A stretch of DNA of 64,000 bases from Desulfobacterales bacterium (GCA_018335195.1 JAGXKN010000011.1:1-64000), one strand, 5' to 3'. Numbered from the stretch's first letter, positions 25,436 to 35,773 are shown. A program made the numbers and translations. Notes: generated by a model not told the origin, from the sequence alone.

Positions 25436-27898
25436 ATGGACGAAATCCAGCAGCGGATTAACGAAATCAGCATCGACAGCGAGATGCGCCAGTCTTATCT
25501 CGATTACGCCATGAGTGTGATCATCGGCAGGGCCCTGCCGGATGTGCGCGACGGATTAAAACCCGTCCATCGCCGCATTCTGTTCGCCATGCGCGAGCTG
25601 CGAAACGACTGGAACCGGCCGTATAAGAAATCGGCCCGCATCGTCGGCGATGTGATCGGTAAATATCATCCCCACGGGGATGCCGCGGTGTATGACGCCA
25701 CCGTGCGCATGGCCCAGAAATTCACCCTCCGCTATCCGTTCGTGGACGGGCAGGGCAATTTCGGTTCTGTGGACGGCGATCCGCCGGCGGCCATGCGGTA
25801 TACCGAAGTCCGGATGACCCGCCTGGCTCACCAGATGCTCGAAGACATCGACAAGGACACGGTGGACTGGCAGTTAAACTATGATGAGACATTAAACGAG
25901 CCCACCGTGCTGCCGGCAAAAGTTCCATCCCTGCTGTTAAACGGTTCTTCGGGAATTGCGGTCGGCATGGCTACAAATATTCCGCCGCACAATCTTTCCG
26001 AGCTTGCTGAGGCCATCAAGGCCCTGATTGACAACAGCGAAATGACCGTGGAGGAGCTGATCGAATATCTGCCGGGACCGGATTTTCCAACCGGGGGGAT
26101 CATCTACGGCACAGACGGGATTCGGCAGGCCTATCAGACCGGCCGGGGCAAGCTCAAGATCCGCGCCAGAATCGACATCGAGGTTGAGAAAAAGACCAAG
26201 AATGAAATCATCATTATCAAGGAACTGCCCTACCAGGTCAACAAGGCCGCGCTGATCGAGAAAATCGCCACCCTGGTCAAGGATCGGCAGATCGAGGGGA
26301 TCCGGTATATCCGCGACGAATCCGACAAGGAGGGCATCCGGGTGGCCATTGCCTTGAAAAAGGACCAGATGGCCGAGGCGATCCTCAACCTGCTCTACAA
26401 GCATACGCCCCTGGAGAGCAATTTCGGGATCATTCTCCTGGCCGTGGTCAACCGCCGGCCGGAGCTGATGAATCTCAAGCAGATCCTTGAGCATTTCGTG
26501 GTCCACCGCAAGGAAATCATCGTGCGGCGCACCCGCCATGATTTGAAAAAGGCTGAGGCTCGCGCCCACATCCTGGAAGGGCTGATCGTGGCCCTGGATA
26601 ACCTCGACGAGGTGGTGGCCTTAATCCGCGGGGCAACCTCCCCGGCTGAGGCAAAAAGCCAGCTGATGGCGCGTTTCGGTCTTTCCGATGCCCAGGCCCA
26701 GGCCATTTTAGACATGCGGCTCCAGCGGCTCACCGGCCTGGAACGCGACAAGATCAAGCAGGAGCACGTGGAAGTGCTCCAGGCAATCGCCCGGTACAAG
26801 GAAATCCTGTCAAGCGAGCAGATCGTGCTGCAGATTATCAAGGACGAGCTCAGCGAGATCCAGGAAACCTTCGGAGACGCCCGGCGCACCAAGATCGTGT
26901 CCGAAACCCGAGAAATCACCATGGAGGACATGATCGTCCAGGAGGACATGGTGGTCACCATCAGCAACGCCGGCTACATCAAGCGCAACCCCATCACCCT
27001 CTACCGGCAGCAGCACCGGGGCGGCAAGGGCAAGACCGGCATGGGCACCAAGGACGAGGATTTCGTGTCCCATCTGTTCGTGGCCTCCACGCATCATACG
27101 TTCATGTTTTTCACCAACCGGGGCCGGGTTTACTGGTGCAAGGTATATGACATCCCCCAGGGCGGCCGCACCAGCCGGGGCAAGGCCATTGTCAACCTGC
27201 TCAACTTCTCCCCGGACGAACACCTGACAACCGTTGTGGCGGTCCCGGAGTTTACGCCCGGCAATTACGTGCTCATGGCCACACGCCAGGGCGTGGTCAA
27301 GAAAACCGATATCATGGCCTTTTCCCGGCCGCGGGCGGGCGGAATCATCGCCATCAACATGAAGCAGGGCGATGAACTGATAGCCGCCCGGCTCACCGAC
27401 GGCACACGGCAGGTTTTCCTGTGCTCGCTTTTCGGCAAGTCCATCCGGTTTCACGAATCCGACATCCGCCCCTCGGGGCGCATTTCCCAAGGTGTCCGGG
27501 GCATGACCCTGACCGAAGGTGACCAGCTCGTGGGAATGGAAGTGCTTACCTACGGGCAGACCCTGCTGACAGCCACGGAAAACGGATACGGCAAGCGAAC
27601 ATCCATAGACGAGTACCCGGTCCGGCGCCGGGGCGGCAAGGGCGTGATTACCATCAAGACCAACAAGCGAAACGGCAGGGTCATGACCATCCTGGTGGTC
27701 AGCGACGCCGATGATGTCATGTTGGTCACGGATGCCGGCAAGATCATCCGGATGGCCATTGCAGACATTTCAGTGATCAGCCGCAACACCCAGGGCGTCA
27801 AGCTCATTGACATGGAAGCAGGCGAACGCCTGGTCAGCGCCGCACGGTTGGCCGAAGAAGAAGAGCCCGAGCCCGAATCTGCAGAAGACGGTCAATAG
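25436..27898 (+). CDS. gyrA: DNA gyrase subunit A
   Basis: This 820-residue GyrA is the DNA-cleaving subunit of gyrase. The catalytic tyrosine is Y122 (MRYTEVRM), the same number as in E. coli, which supports the ATG at 25436 (AGGAG upstream) over the GTG at 25430. The GyrA box is QQHRGGKGK and the C-terminal beta-pinwheel is complete, which separates it from ParC. In the quinolone-determining region residue 83 is alanine (HGDAAVYD) and D87 is kept. gpsA begins 6 bases after the stop. gyrB is not in the window. Confidence 0.97.
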   Translation: MDEIQQRINEISIDSEMRQSYLDYAMSVIIGRALPDVRDGLKPVHRRILFAMRELRNDWNRPYKKSARIVGDVIGKYHPHGDAAVYDATVRMAQKFTLRYPFVDGQGNFGSVDGDPPAAMRYTEVRMTRLAHQMLEDIDKDTVDWQLNYDETLNEPTVLPAKVPSLLLNGSSGIAVGMATNIPPHNLSELAEAIKALIDNSEMTVEELIEYLPGPDFPTGGIIYGTDGIRQAYQTGRGKLKIRARIDIEVEKKTKNEIIIIKELPYQVNKAALIEKIATLVKDRQIEGIRYIRDESDKEGIRVAIALKKDQMAEAILNLLYKHTPLESNFGIILLAVVNRRPELMNLKQILEHFVVHRKEIIVRRTRHDLKKAEARAHILEGLIVALDNLDEVVALIRGATSPAEAKSQLMARFGLSDAQAQAILDMRLQRLTGLERDKIKQEHVEVLQAIARYKEILSSEQIVLQIIKDELSEIQETFGDARRTKIVSETREITMEDMIVQEDMVVTISNAGYIKRNPITLYRQQHRGGKGKTGMGTKDEDFVSHLFVASTHHTFMFFTNRGRVYWCKVYDIPQGGRTSRGKAIVNLLNFSPDEHLTTVVAVPEFTPGNYVLMATRQGVVKKTDIMAFSRPRAGGIIAINMKQGDELIAARLTDGTRQVFLCSLFGKSIRFHESDIRPSGRISQGVRGMTLTEGDQLVGMEVLTYGQTLLTATENGYGKRTSIDEYPVRRRGGKGVITIKTNKRNGRVMTILVVSDADDVMLVTDAGKIIRMAIADISVISRNTQGVKLIDMEAGERLVSAARLAEEEEPEPESAEDGQ

Positions 27899-27904
27899 GA
27901 AAGT

Positions 27905-28939
27905 ATGACAGCGATGTGGAATGTGGAAAACGCGAAAATCGGTGTGATTGGTGCGGGAAGCTGGGGGACGGCCATTGCCGGCATGCTGGGGGCCAAGGGG
28001 TATGCGGTGGATTTGTGGGCATACGAGGCAGAGGTCTGCCGCAGTATTTCCCAAAAGCTTGAAAATACGATGTTTTTGCCCGGAATCCGGCTTTCGGAAA
28101 ATATCCGGGTATCAGATGATATGCACAGCGTGGCAGCGGATAAAGACCTGGTGGTGCTGGTGGTGCCCTCGCACGTGATGCGCGAGGCGGCAAGCCGGGC
28201 GGCTTCGAGCCTGGATGCGGAAACCATAATCGTCTCTGCTGCCAAGGGAATCGAAAACGAGACCCACCTGACCATGACCGGCGTGCTCTCAGAGGTGATG
28301 GCGGGTTATAAAAACCAGCTGGCCGTGATTTCCGGTCCGAGCTTTGCCGGGGAAGTGGCCCGGGAAGTGCCGACGGTGGTGGCCTCAGCTGCTGACGATC
28401 CGGAGGTGGCGGCTTACGTGCAGCAGGTTTTTGCCACCCCCTTTTTCCGGGTATATACCAATCCCGATGTGGTGGGCGTGCAGCTGGGTGGTGCGGTCAA
28501 AAACGTGATCGCCATTGCTTCGGGCATCGTGGACGGGCTCGGTCTGGGTTTGAACAGCCGGGCGGCCCTTATCACCCGGGGGTTGACCGAAATCCGGCGT
28601 CTGGGCATCAAGCTCGGCGCCAATCCCCACACTTTTGCCGGATTAAGCGGTGTAGGCGATCTTGTCCTGACGTGTACCGGTGCGCTGAGCCGGAATCATA
28701 CGGTGGGTCAGATGATCGGGGAGGGAAAATCCCTGGATGAAATTCTTTCCCATATGAAGATGGTTGCCGAAGGCGTGCGCACGGCCAAGTCAGTTTACAA
28801 CCTGTCAAAAAAGGTCGGCGTGGAAATGCCGATTGCCGATTCGGTATACGCCGTACTCTACGAGGATTTAAATTCGGCTGATGCCGCGTACCAGCTGATG
28901 ACGCGCAGCCTGAAATCGGAACTCGAAGACGTGGAGTAG
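27905..28939 (+). CDS. gpsA: glycerol-3-phosphate dehydrogenase [NAD(P)+]
   Basis: This 344-residue GpsA reduces dihydroxyacetone phosphate to sn-glycerol 3-phosphate for phospholipid synthesis. The N-terminal Rossmann motif is IGVIGAGSWGTAIAGML; the catalytic lysine lies in GGAVKNVIAIASG, and GLGLNSRAALITRGL and GLSGVGDLVLTCTG follow. The ATG at 27905 or the one at 27914 may be used; the latter is better spaced from AGGAAAG. It directly follows gyrA, probably in one transcript. Confidence 0.96.
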   Translation: MTAMWNVENAKIGVIGAGSWGTAIAGMLGAKGYAVDLWAYEAEVCRSISQKLENTMFLPGIRLSENIRVSDDMHSVAADKDLVVLVVPSHVMREAASRAASSLDAETIIVSAAKGIENETHLTMTGVLSEVMAGYKNQLAVISGPSFAGEVAREVPTVVASAADDPEVAAYVQQVFATPFFRVYTNPDVVGVQLGGAVKNVIAIASGIVDGLGLGLNSRAALITRGLTEIRRLGIKLGANPHTFAGLSGVGDLVLTCTGALSRNHTVGQMIGEGKSLDEILSHMKMVAEGVRTAKSVYNLSKKVGVEMPIADSVYAVLYEDLNSADAAYQLMTRSLKSELEDVE

Positions 28940-28940
28940 G

Positions 28941-29007
28941 GAAATCCGAAATTCGAATATCGAAATCCGAAGCAATTTCGAATACTCGAATTCTCAAATT
29001 CCCGAAA
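28941..29007. repeat. TTCGAA/TCCGAA-rich palindromic repeat, copy 1
   Basis: Made of alternating GAAATCCGAA, ATTCGAATATCG and AATTTCGAATACTCGAATT phrases, between gpsA and radC. Two larger relatives lie at 45570-45722 and 57914-58085. The sequence is self-complementary over short stretches and noncoding. Confidence 0.65.
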
Positions 29008-29138
29008 TAAAGGCATTGCCCGGGTTGTGTATGTTGGGGAAACCTGTTTTGGCAGATTGAATCGGGCGCTTTTGGATTTGTTTGTCCATAGACGGCTCCC
29101 GCGAATTTTGAATATTTAAGATCCCGTTGAGAGCATTC

Positions 29139-29882
29139 ATGAAGAAAACCCCATCCCATGATAGTGAAGGGCACAGGCGGCGGCTGCGGGAAAAATTTTT
29201 GGAATCGGGATTAAGCGGGTTTCATGACTATGAGGTAGTGGAGCTGCTGCTAACTCTGGCAACTCCGCGCAAGGACTGCAAATCTGCTGCAAAAGCGGCG
29301 ATGAAGCGCTTTCAAACGCTTGCCGGCGTGCTGGAGGCACCTGTTGGTGAGCTTTGTGAGGTTGCGGGGATCGGACCCAAAAACGTTTTCGGTATTAAAC
29401 TTGTCCCCGCGGTCGCGGAGCGTTATCTTGAAAAAAAGACCGTGTGCTCGGATCCGGTCAACAATGCGGAAGTCCTTTTTGACTACCTGTACCACAGCAT
29501 GGCCGGCAAAAGCCGGGAAATTTTCAAGGTGCTGTTTCTCGACGCCAAGAATCGGGTGATGGCAACCGAGGTCCTGTTTGAAGGCACCCTGACCGCAGGT
29601 GCGGTTTATCCCCGGGAAGTGGTGAAAAAGGCGCTGGAATACCGGGCTGCTTCGGTGATTTTCGCACACAACCATCCTTCCGGGGACCCGGAGCCCTCGT
29701 CCGCGGACCTGTCCATTACCCGGCGGCTGGTTTTTGCATGCATGAGCACGGGCATTACGGTACACGAACATCTGGTCATCGGGGACCGGCGCTATTACAG
29801 TTTTGCGGATTCCGGTCATATCAAGCACATGTGCCGACAATATGAGCAGGAACTGGTCAAGTACACGGGTGGAAATGAGTGA
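29139..29882 (+). CDS. radC: RadC/JAB-domain DNA repair-like protein
   Basis: This 247-residue RadC family protein has an N-terminal helix-hairpin-helix-like region (GELCEVAGIGPKNVFGIKL) and a C-terminal JAB/MPN domain with the metalloprotease-like motif HNHPSGDPEPSSAD. The name is historical, and the actual role of the family, in recombination or otherwise, is not settled. The ATG at 29139 is chosen because the sequence before it is weak as coding. The stop overlaps the next gene by 8 bases, so the two are probably translationally coupled. Confidence 0.92.
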   Translation: MKKTPSHDSEGHRRRLREKFLESGLSGFHDYEVVELLLTLATPRKDCKSAAKAAMKRFQTLAGVLEAPVGELCEVAGIGPKNVFGIKLVPAVAERYLEKKTVCSDPVNNAEVLFDYLYHSMAGKSREIFKVLFLDAKNRVMATEVLFEGTLTAGAVYPREVVKKALEYRAASVIFAHNHPSGDPEPSSADLSITRRLVFACMSTGITVHEHLVIGDRRYYSFADSGHIKHMCRQYEQELVKYTGGNE

Positions 29883-30159
29883 TTCAGAAAACCGGCCGGA
29901 ATGCTTTGGAGTGCTCGAACTCGTGTTTCCGCCGGGCGAAGACGGGCTGCGCCATACCCCGGAAGTCTGCCTGGCCTGTGATCACAAGGTCGCATGCCTG
30001 AGACAAGCAGTTTCCGGCGGCGGCGGACTGAAAGTCGAAGATGAAAAGGTGGATCGGGCCTACCAAGCCCGAAGGATTTCTTTTCTTGAAAGATGGGCCC
30101 GGAAAAAATCCATTCACCGGAAAAAGCGGAAAAAGAGAACAGATAACAGGCAGCCTTGA
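29875..30159 (+). CDS. small cysteine-containing protein, unknown
   Basis: A 94-residue basic protein whose start overlaps the radC stop by 8 bases. It has a CLACDHKVACLRQA segment (C-x2-C-x5-C), suggesting metal binding, and a very basic C-terminus (RKKSIHRKKRKKR) suggesting nucleic-acid contact. I do not recognise the family. It lies between radC and pgk in a tight plus-strand group, with GGGTGG before its ATG. Confidence 0.65.
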   Translation: MSDSENRPECFGVLELVFPPGEDGLRHTPEVCLACDHKVACLRQAVSGGGGLKVEDEKVDRAYQARRISFLERWARKKSIHRKKRKKRTDNRQP

Positions 30160-30183
30160 GAAAACCGCTGAGGAGGGATGCCC

Positions 30184-31377
30184 ATGAGATCCATCAAGGA
30201 GTTGAACCTGGAAGGCAAACGGGTGCTTGTGCGGGTGGACTTCAATGTCCCCCTGGACGAGCATCAGAATATTACCGATGATACCCGGATCCGGGAAGTG
30301 CTGCCCACCTTGCGCTATATACTGGATCACAAGGGAAGGCTCGTCATCATGTCCCACATGGGACGGCCCAAGGGCAAGCGCGTGGAGGAACTGAGCCTGG
30401 CCCCGGTGGCCAAGCGCCTGGGCCGGCTGCTGGAGCAGGAAGTCGATTTGGCGGCCGGCTGCGTGGGCCCGGAAGTCGAAGACCGGGTTGGCAAGCTGGG
30501 CGAGGCTGAAATGATCTTGCTGGAGAACCTGCGGTTTTATCCAGAAGAGGAAAAAAATGATCCGCAATTCGCCAAAAAGCTCGCCAATCTGGCAGATGTG
30601 TATATTAATGATGCGTTTGCCGTCTCCCATCGCGCCCATGCCTCGGTCGAGGGCGTGGCTCGCAATTGCGCCGAAGCCGCAGCCGGTTTTCTGCTGATAA
30701 AGGAGCTCAAGTATTTCAAGGAGGCCCTGGAGAATCCCAGGCGGCCCCTTGTGGCCATTATCGGCGGAGCAAAGGTTTCTTCCAAGTTCGGTGCCTTGGA
30801 AAACCTTCTCTCCCGGGTGGATAAGCTCATTATCGGCGGCGCCATGGCCAATTCCTTTTTAAAGAGCATGGGTTTTGACCTGGGCCGCTCCAAAGTCGAA
30901 GACGAATTGGTGGAAGCCGCAGGAGAGCTCCGGCAGCGGGCCATACGGGAAGGCATCAAGTTCTATTTGCCCGTGGACGTGGTAGTGGCCCGGGAGGTGG
31001 ATCCAAAGGCCGAGACCAAGATCGTGCCGGTGCAGGAAATCCCGGCGGATTGGATGGCCCTGGATATCGGGCCGGCCACGTCCCGGTTGTTTGCAGAAGC
31101 CATATATAATGCCAAGACCATCGTATGGAACGGCCCCATGGGAATGTTTGAAATCGATGCCTTCAGCCGGGGCACCGTATCCATGGTCTACAGCGTGGCC
31201 GACTCTTATGCACTTTCCATTGTCGGCGGCGGGGATACGGACGTGGCGATCCACAGCACCGGCCAGACCGACAGGATTTCCTACATATCCACCGGCGGCG
31301 GGGCGTTTCTCCAGTTGCTGGAGGGAAAACCCCTGTCCGGGGTGGAAGCATTGGGAGGAACGGAAATCGTGGAATGA
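30184..31377 (+). CDS. pgk: phosphoglycerate kinase
   Basis: This 397-residue Pgk interconverts 1,3-bisphosphoglycerate and 3-phosphoglycerate with ATP. It has RVDFNVPLD, the substrate-binding MSHMGRPKG, the conserved [17 protein letters not shown] hinge region and the GGGDTDVA nucleotide loop near the C-terminus. The ATG at 30184 is preferred because AGGAGGG is correctly spaced from it and touches the ATG at 30178. The next gene overlaps its stop by 4 bases (ATGA). Confidence 0.97.
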   Translation: MRSIKELNLEGKRVLVRVDFNVPLDEHQNITDDTRIREVLPTLRYILDHKGRLVIMSHMGRPKGKRVEELSLAPVAKRLGRLLEQEVDLAAGCVGPEVEDRVGKLGEAEMILLENLRFYPEEEKNDPQFAKKLANLADVYINDAFAVSHRAHASVEGVARNCAEAAAGFLLIKELKYFKEALENPRRPLVAIIGGAKVSSKFGALENLLSRVDKLIIGGAMANSFLKSMGFDLGRSKVEDELVEAAGELRQRAIREGIKFYLPVDVVVAREVDPKAETKIVPVQEIPADWMALDIGPATSRLFAEAIYNAKTIVWNGPMGMFEIDAFSRGTVSMVYSVADSYALSIVGGGDTDVAIHSTGQTDRISYISTGGGAFLQLLEGKPLSGVEALGGTEIVE

Positions 31378-32072
31378 AGGGCAGATCCCTTTCTTTTCTG
31401 CGGGATTACTGGATTCTTCTGCTGATCACGGCCGCGGGCATCGGTGCCGCTATATGGTTCATGACCCCCCTTCTGCGGTTCTATGACCTGCTGATGGACC
31501 GCCAAAGCGTGATCGATTACCTGGATGCCTGGGGGGCGGCCGCCCCGATCGCCTTTGTGGGCCTGCAGGTGCTGCAGGTGTTTGTCGCCCCCCTGCCCGG
31601 CGAAATCAGCGGCCTTATCGGCGGCTATCTCTTTGATGTTATACTGGGGTTTTTCTATTCGAGTATCGGCCTGACCCTGGGCTCAATGGTCAATTTCGGG
31701 CTCGGGCGCATCCTGGGCATGCGCGTGGTGCGCAGGCTGATTCCGGAACATCACCTGCGGGCCATGGATCGATTCTTAAAGCGCCAGGGATTGTTCCTTG
31801 TACTGGTGCTGTTCGTGCTGCCGGGATTTCCCAAGGACTACCTGAGCCTTTTTCTTGGTGTCAGCGCGATGCCCTTCCGGGTGTTTTTGCCGATTGTCGC
31901 AGTGGGGCGAATGCCCGGCACCCTGATGCTGAGCATGCAGGGGGCGTTTTTTTTCGAAAAGAAATACGTTTTGATGGGCCTGGTGCTGCTGGTCAGCATG
32001 ATCCTGTTGGCCGTGGCCTATCGTTTCAGAAAGCGCTTTTATGAATGGGCCGAGCGCCAGGATAACGGATAA
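31374..32072 (+). CDS. TVP38/TMEM64 (DedA-like) membrane protein
   Basis: This 232-residue inner-membrane protein of the SNARE-associated/VTT family has an N-terminal helix (14-35), then the family core ([26 protein letters not shown] and [13 protein letters not shown]) and two further hydrophobic segments at the end. The family is implicated in lipid scrambling or proton-coupled transport, but no specific role can be given. Its ATG overlaps the pgk stop (ATGA), so it is translated by coupling. Confidence 0.88.
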   Translation: MKGRSLSFLRDYWILLLITAAGIGAAIWFMTPLLRFYDLLMDRQSVIDYLDAWGAAAPIAFVGLQVLQVFVAPLPGEISGLIGGYLFDVILGFFYSSIGLTLGSMVNFGLGRILGMRVVRRLIPEHHLRAMDRFLKRQGLFLVLVLFVLPGFPKDYLSLFLGVSAMPFRVFLPIVAVGRMPGTLMLSMQGAFFFEKKYVLMGLVLLVSMILLAVAYRFRKRFYEWAERQDNG

Positions 32073-32076
32073 TTAC

Positions 32077-32105
32077 TTGACAATTCTGGAAAAATAGGTT
32101 AATCT
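32077..32105 (+). promoter_or_regulatory. sigma-70-like promoter before the 353-residue unknown gene
   Basis: A perfect TTGACA (32077-32082), a 17-base spacer and TAATCT (32100-32105). It lies 57 bases before the TTG start at 32162 and just after the tvp38 stop. Confidence 0.6.
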
Positions 32106-32117
32106 GATTTACAGATT
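32101..32117. promoter_or_regulatory. palindrome overlapping the -10 region
   Basis: AATCTG and CAGATT arms around ATTTA form a perfect inverted repeat that begins inside the -10 hexamer of the promoter at 32077-32105. This is the position expected of a repressor site. No neighbouring regulator gene is evident. Confidence 0.4.
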
Positions 32118-32161
32118 CGGCTCCCCGGCTGTTAACCCCTGTTGGAAAGGAGATCAGATTT

Positions 32162-33223
32162 TTGTACTGGCGCCCGCGGGAAGAACTCAGCCTCGAAAAT
32201 CGACTGCGAAGATCCTACTATGAACTGCTTCGCGATGAACTCGATCAGTTCATCCTTTCCTATTCCCTGAAGGAATCCTATGAAAATTTTAAAAACAGCA
32301 AGCTTCCCTATCCCTTCGTAGAGCGAAAGGAACTCAAGCCCCGCGCCCGGATTCCAAAGGAGGAGTTCAGCCTGCATAATACGTTTCTGGTGATTTTCGT
32401 GGAAGACACCATCCCCGAGCAGTACAAGAAATATATCCGGTTTTTTGACGTCAACAAAACCACCAAGACCAATTTGCTGCGCTCCAAGACGCTTTCGCTG
32501 GGGCCGGATTTTGACAGGAGCCAGAAGTTTCTGGATTCCGTGCATTTTTATAATTTTCTAAAGGACCTTCTTCCGGTGGACTACGCCCTGCTGGTCCAGC
32601 GCGATACCAGCCAGGCCAAATCCAAGCACCGGTATTACATCTCCCATTTTCACGTGCGCGTTGACTGGCCCATTTCCGAGGCTGCAGAAGACCTGGGTCG
32701 TTATCTGCGGTATATTTCCAAGGATGTGTACGAAAAAGGGGAAAAATACGCCGAAGACGTGCAGAAGAAGTTTTTCGAATACTACGGCCTGCCGGACATG
32801 ATCGGCGGCCGCAGAACCGCGGCCAGCGTGGCGGCCCAGTACCTGCGCCGGCTGCCGTTTATATCCACAGTCTACGTTTCCAGCAGCGAGTCGCGCTCGT
32901 TGATCCGTTACTCTGAACACGGGGTCCACAAGATGGTCCTCATGCGCCTGAGTGCCAGTGAGATGGAGCAGGTGGCCGAGCGAAACAAGATGCACCTCCG
33001 TGAGTTCAAGCGTTTTTACATGATCGACCAGGACGGCAAAAACGGCGTGTTTTTATTCCGGGTCGGATATGCGCATACCGCCCCGGCACTGCCCCCGGAA
33101 GACGGAAAGCTCCGGGAACTCAAACCGGAACTCTTCTGGCTGACGGTCAGATCCCAGCACATCCTGCCCCTGCCGGGGGTATGGGAGCATCCGCCGCTTC
33201 GCGTCAACCTCATCTATGCATAA
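32162..33223 (+). CDS. unrecognised 353-residue protein
   Basis: A complete gene with its own promoter, AAGGAGAT nine bases before a TTG start and a clear stop. The protein is soluble, rich in Tyr, Phe and Arg/Lys, with no signal peptide, membrane segment or cysteine motif. The N-terminal part (1-120) is highly charged, and the segment about 150-200 (LLVQRDTSQAKSKHRYYISH) is basic and aromatic. I do not recognise a family. The composition could suit a nucleic-acid-binding protein, but that is only an impression. It stands alone between tvp38 and the convergent acetyltransferase gene. Confidence 0.8.
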   Translation: MYWRPREELSLENRLRRSYYELLRDELDQFILSYSLKESYENFKNSKLPYPFVERKELKPRARIPKEEFSLHNTFLVIFVEDTIPEQYKKYIRFFDVNKTTKTNLLRSKTLSLGPDFDRSQKFLDSVHFYNFLKDLLPVDYALLVQRDTSQAKSKHRYYISHFHVRVDWPISEAAEDLGRYLRYISKDVYEKGEKYAEDVQKKFFEYYGLPDMIGGRRTAASVAAQYLRRLPFISTVYVSSSESRSLIRYSEHGVHKMVLMRLSASEMEQVAERNKMHLREFKRFYMIDQDGKNGVFLFRVGYAHTAPALPPEDGKLRELKPELFWLTVRSQHILPLPGVWEHPPLRVNLIYA

Positions 33224-33331
33224 CGCCGGATTTTCAGTTCCGCCGGCACCTGCTGCAAAGAAAAAAACAATATGGAAACGATTTTTTCGCGTGTTTCGCG
33301 GTTTCGTGGAGGCAAGCCGGACAGGGGGCAG

Positions 33332-33790
33332 TCAGGAAATCTGCTTGAGCAGGGCGGTTTCGTCGCAGTCCGGGAACTTGACGCAATGGATGCAGTCCGC
33401 CCAGATCTTGATGGGCAGCTCGGCCTTGTCAATGACGATAAAACCGAATTTTTTGAAAAAATCCGGGCGGTAGGTCAGGGTGAAAAGTTTTTTGATCTTG
33501 TACTCCCGTGCCTCGCCAAATGCGGTTTCCACCAGCCGGGTGCCGATTTTTTTGTCGATATGCGATTCGACCACGGCAAGCGAGCGGATTTCGGCCAGGT
33601 CTTCCCAGCAGAACTGCAGTGCGCAGCAGCCAAGAATCCGCCCGGTCTCGGGGTCCTCCCAGACGGAAAAATCACGCACATGATCATACAAACGACTCAG
33701 GGGACGGGCAAGCAGCTCACCCTTGCTGCCGTAATGCTTTAATATGGCGTGAATGGTTTTTATGTCTTCGATGGTGGCCTTGCGTATCAT
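33332..33790 (-). CDS. GNAT N-acetyltransferase (short ArgA-like)
   Basis: This 152-residue GNAT-fold acetyltransferase starts MIRKATIEDIKTIHAILKHY and has SLAVVESHIDKKIGTRLVE, the acetyl-CoA-binding V-x-x-x-x-R/Q-x-x-G-x-G region. It resembles the stand-alone short N-acetylglutamate synthases that begin arginine synthesis in bacteria lacking classical ArgA. The CIHCVKFPDCDE C-terminus is typical of that group. The ATG at 33790 matches the family start; the TTG at 33826 would add 12 residues. The arginine role is likely but inferred. Confidence 0.83.
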   Translation of the reverse strand: MIRKATIEDIKTIHAILKHYGSKGELLARPLSRLYDHVRDFSVWEDPETGRILGCCALQFCWEDLAEIRSLAVVESHIDKKIGTRLVETAFGEAREYKIKKLFTLTYRPDFFKKFGFIVIDKAELPIKIWADCIHCVKFPDCDETALLKQIS

Positions 33791-33838
33791 AGGGCCTTGT
33801 TTAACGGTTGCATCTGTTTGAATCAAGCTTTTTGTTGG

Positions 33839-35773
33839 TTACTGCGATTTTCTGATCCGCACGGTAACCCCTTTGTCCCCGGAGACCCGTTTTCCCGTGC
33901 CCGGATCCATGCGCACCTGCTCAAGCCCGTCCGGGAAATCAAAGTATTGCAAGGGCTGCTCGTCAAGTGCTTTTTTCATAAATGCCTCCCATATGGGCAG
34001 GGCGGCCCGGGCCCCGGTTTCGCCGGGGCCCAGCCGGGCATAATCGTCCCGGCCCACCCAGACACCGGTGACAATGGCCGGGGAAAATCCCACAAAAAGC
34101 GCGTCCTTGTACTTATCCGTGGTGCCGGTTTTTCCTGCGACAGCCCGGCCGATTTCCCGGGCCCGCCGCCCGGTGCCTTCGTTGATAACCCCTTTTAGCA
34201 TATCGGTCATGACCGCCGCCCCGGTCCGGGACATCACCATGCGCCTTTGCGGTTCCGCCTCCCGGATCATCCTGCCGTCAGGTCCGACCACCCGGACTGC
34301 GCCATGGGGCCCGGTAAAGCGGCCCCGGTTCGGAAATACCGCGTATGCGGCGGTCAATTCCAGCAGGGTCACTTCATGAGTGCCCAGGGCCATGGACAGG
34401 TCGGGCGACAGCGGGGATGTGATCCCCATGTCCCGTGCAAAGTCGATGACGGCCGCAGGACCGAGTTTTCGTAGCATGCGAACGGCAGGGATGTTCTTGG
34501 AATGGGTCAGGGCCTTGCGCAGGGTGATTTCACCGGCGTAATCTCGGGAGAAGTTCTGCGGCGTCCAATCGCCGTCCGGGTTCGCTCCGGAAAAGCTTAC
34601 GGGCGAGTCCTGCAGCATCGAATCCTGCCCGAAACCGTGCTCCAGTGCGCAGGCGTATACAATCGGCTTGAACGCGGATCCGGGCTGCCGGCGGGCTATG
34701 GTGGCCCGGTTAAACTGGTTTTCATGGTAATTTCGGCCGCCCACCATTGCCCGGATGCCGCCGGTTTGAACATCAAGTGCCACCAAGGCACCCTGGGGCG
34801 GGCTTCCGGTAAGGCCGTTTTTTTTCATTCTGCCGGCCAACTCGGATAAGCCTTTGTCCATGGCCTGTTCGGCCGCCTGCTGCAGTTTCCAGGAAAGGCT
34901 TGTAAAAATCGTAACGCCTCCTTTATAGAGCAGGTCCGAGCCAATAGCGGCTTCGACCCGCCGCTTGACGAAATCAACAAAATAAGGCGCCCGGGTTTTG
35001 CCGCGGTTGCCCTTTTCCGGCCGCGTGTAGGATTTGTCCCTGGCCCTGGCATAGGCTTCCGGGGTTATTGCACCGGTTTGGCGCATTTGCCGAAGCACAC
35101 GATTGCGGCGCTCCACGGCCAGTTCCGGGTCAATCAGCGGGGAATAGGCTGAAGGGGCCTTGGGCAGCCCGGCAATCATGGCGCATTCAGCCAGTCTCAG
35201 TTCAGATACCGATTTGTTGAAATATGTCTGCGCAGCGGCTTCCGCGCCGTAGGCGCCGCTGCCGAAATAGACCTGGTTTAAATACAGTTCCAGTATTTCG
35301 TCCTTGGTGTAGCGCCGTTCCATCTGCAGCGCCAGGATTGCTTCCTTGAGCTTGCGTTCCAGGGATTTTTCCGGGCTCAGAAACAGGGTCTTGGCCAGTT
35401 GCTGGGTGATGGTGCTGGCTCCCTGCTCAAAGGACATGGCCATGATGTCATGAACCATGGCGCGCAGAATACCCTTTAAATCCAGCCCGCTGTGCTCGTA
35501 GAACTGACGGTCTTCGGTGGCCAGCAGGGCGTCTTCCAGCCGGTCGGGAATCTGCTCAAGGGTCACCGGGATTCTTTTCTGCACAAAGACCTCGGATAAG
35601 AGCACCTCGTCTGCGGAATATATGCGGGACACCGAGGAGGGGGAGAAGTTTTCCAGGCGTCGGATTTCCGGCAGATCCCGCATGGCGGTAAACACCACCG
35701 CCGCCACCGCTCCGCAGGCCAGTGCGGATAGAATCAGGAGGCTTGATTTGATCCAGAACGATTTTTTCATCAT
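33839..35773 (-). CDS. class A penicillin-binding protein (PBP1A-type)
   Basis: This 644-residue bifunctional cell-wall synthase is anchored by an N-terminal helix (about 8-28). The glycosyltransferase (GT51) domain has ATEDRQFYEHSGLD and GASTITQQLAKTLF. The transpeptidase has SxxK as GSAFKP, SxN as SKN and KTG as GKTGTTD. It polymerises lipid II glycan and crosslinks peptides in the periplasm. At 644 residues it is shorter than E. coli PBP1A because the linker/OB region is small. It is divergent from the tRNA-Val gene and 48 bases from the acetyltransferase gene. Confidence 0.95.
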   Translation of the reverse strand: MMKKSFWIKSSLLILSALACGAVAAVVFTAMRDLPEIRRLENFSPSSVSRIYSADEVLLSEVFVQKRIPVTLEQIPDRLEDALLATEDRQFYEHSGLDLKGILRAMVHDIMAMSFEQGASTITQQLAKTLFLSPEKSLERKLKEAILALQMERRYTKDEILELYLNQVYFGSGAYGAEAAAQTYFNKSVSELRLAECAMIAGLPKAPSAYSPLIDPELAVERRNRVLRQMRQTGAITPEAYARARDKSYTRPEKGNRGKTRAPYFVDFVKRRVEAAIGSDLLYKGGVTIFTSLSWKLQQAAEQAMDKGLSELAGRMKKNGLTGSPPQGALVALDVQTGGIRAMVGGRNYHENQFNRATIARRQPGSAFKPIVYACALEHGFGQDSMLQDSPVSFSGANPDGDWTPQNFSRDYAGEITLRKALTHSKNIPAVRMLRKLGPAAVIDFARDMGITSPLSPDLSMALGTHEVTLLELTAAYAVFPNRGRFTGPHGAVRVVGPDGRMIREAEPQRRMVMSRTGAAVMTDMLKGVINEGTGRRAREIGRAVAGKTGTTDKYKDALFVGFSPAIVTGVWVGRDDYARLGPGETGARAALPIWEAFMKKALDEQPLQYFDFPDGLEQVRMDPGTGKRVSGDKGVTVRIRKSQ

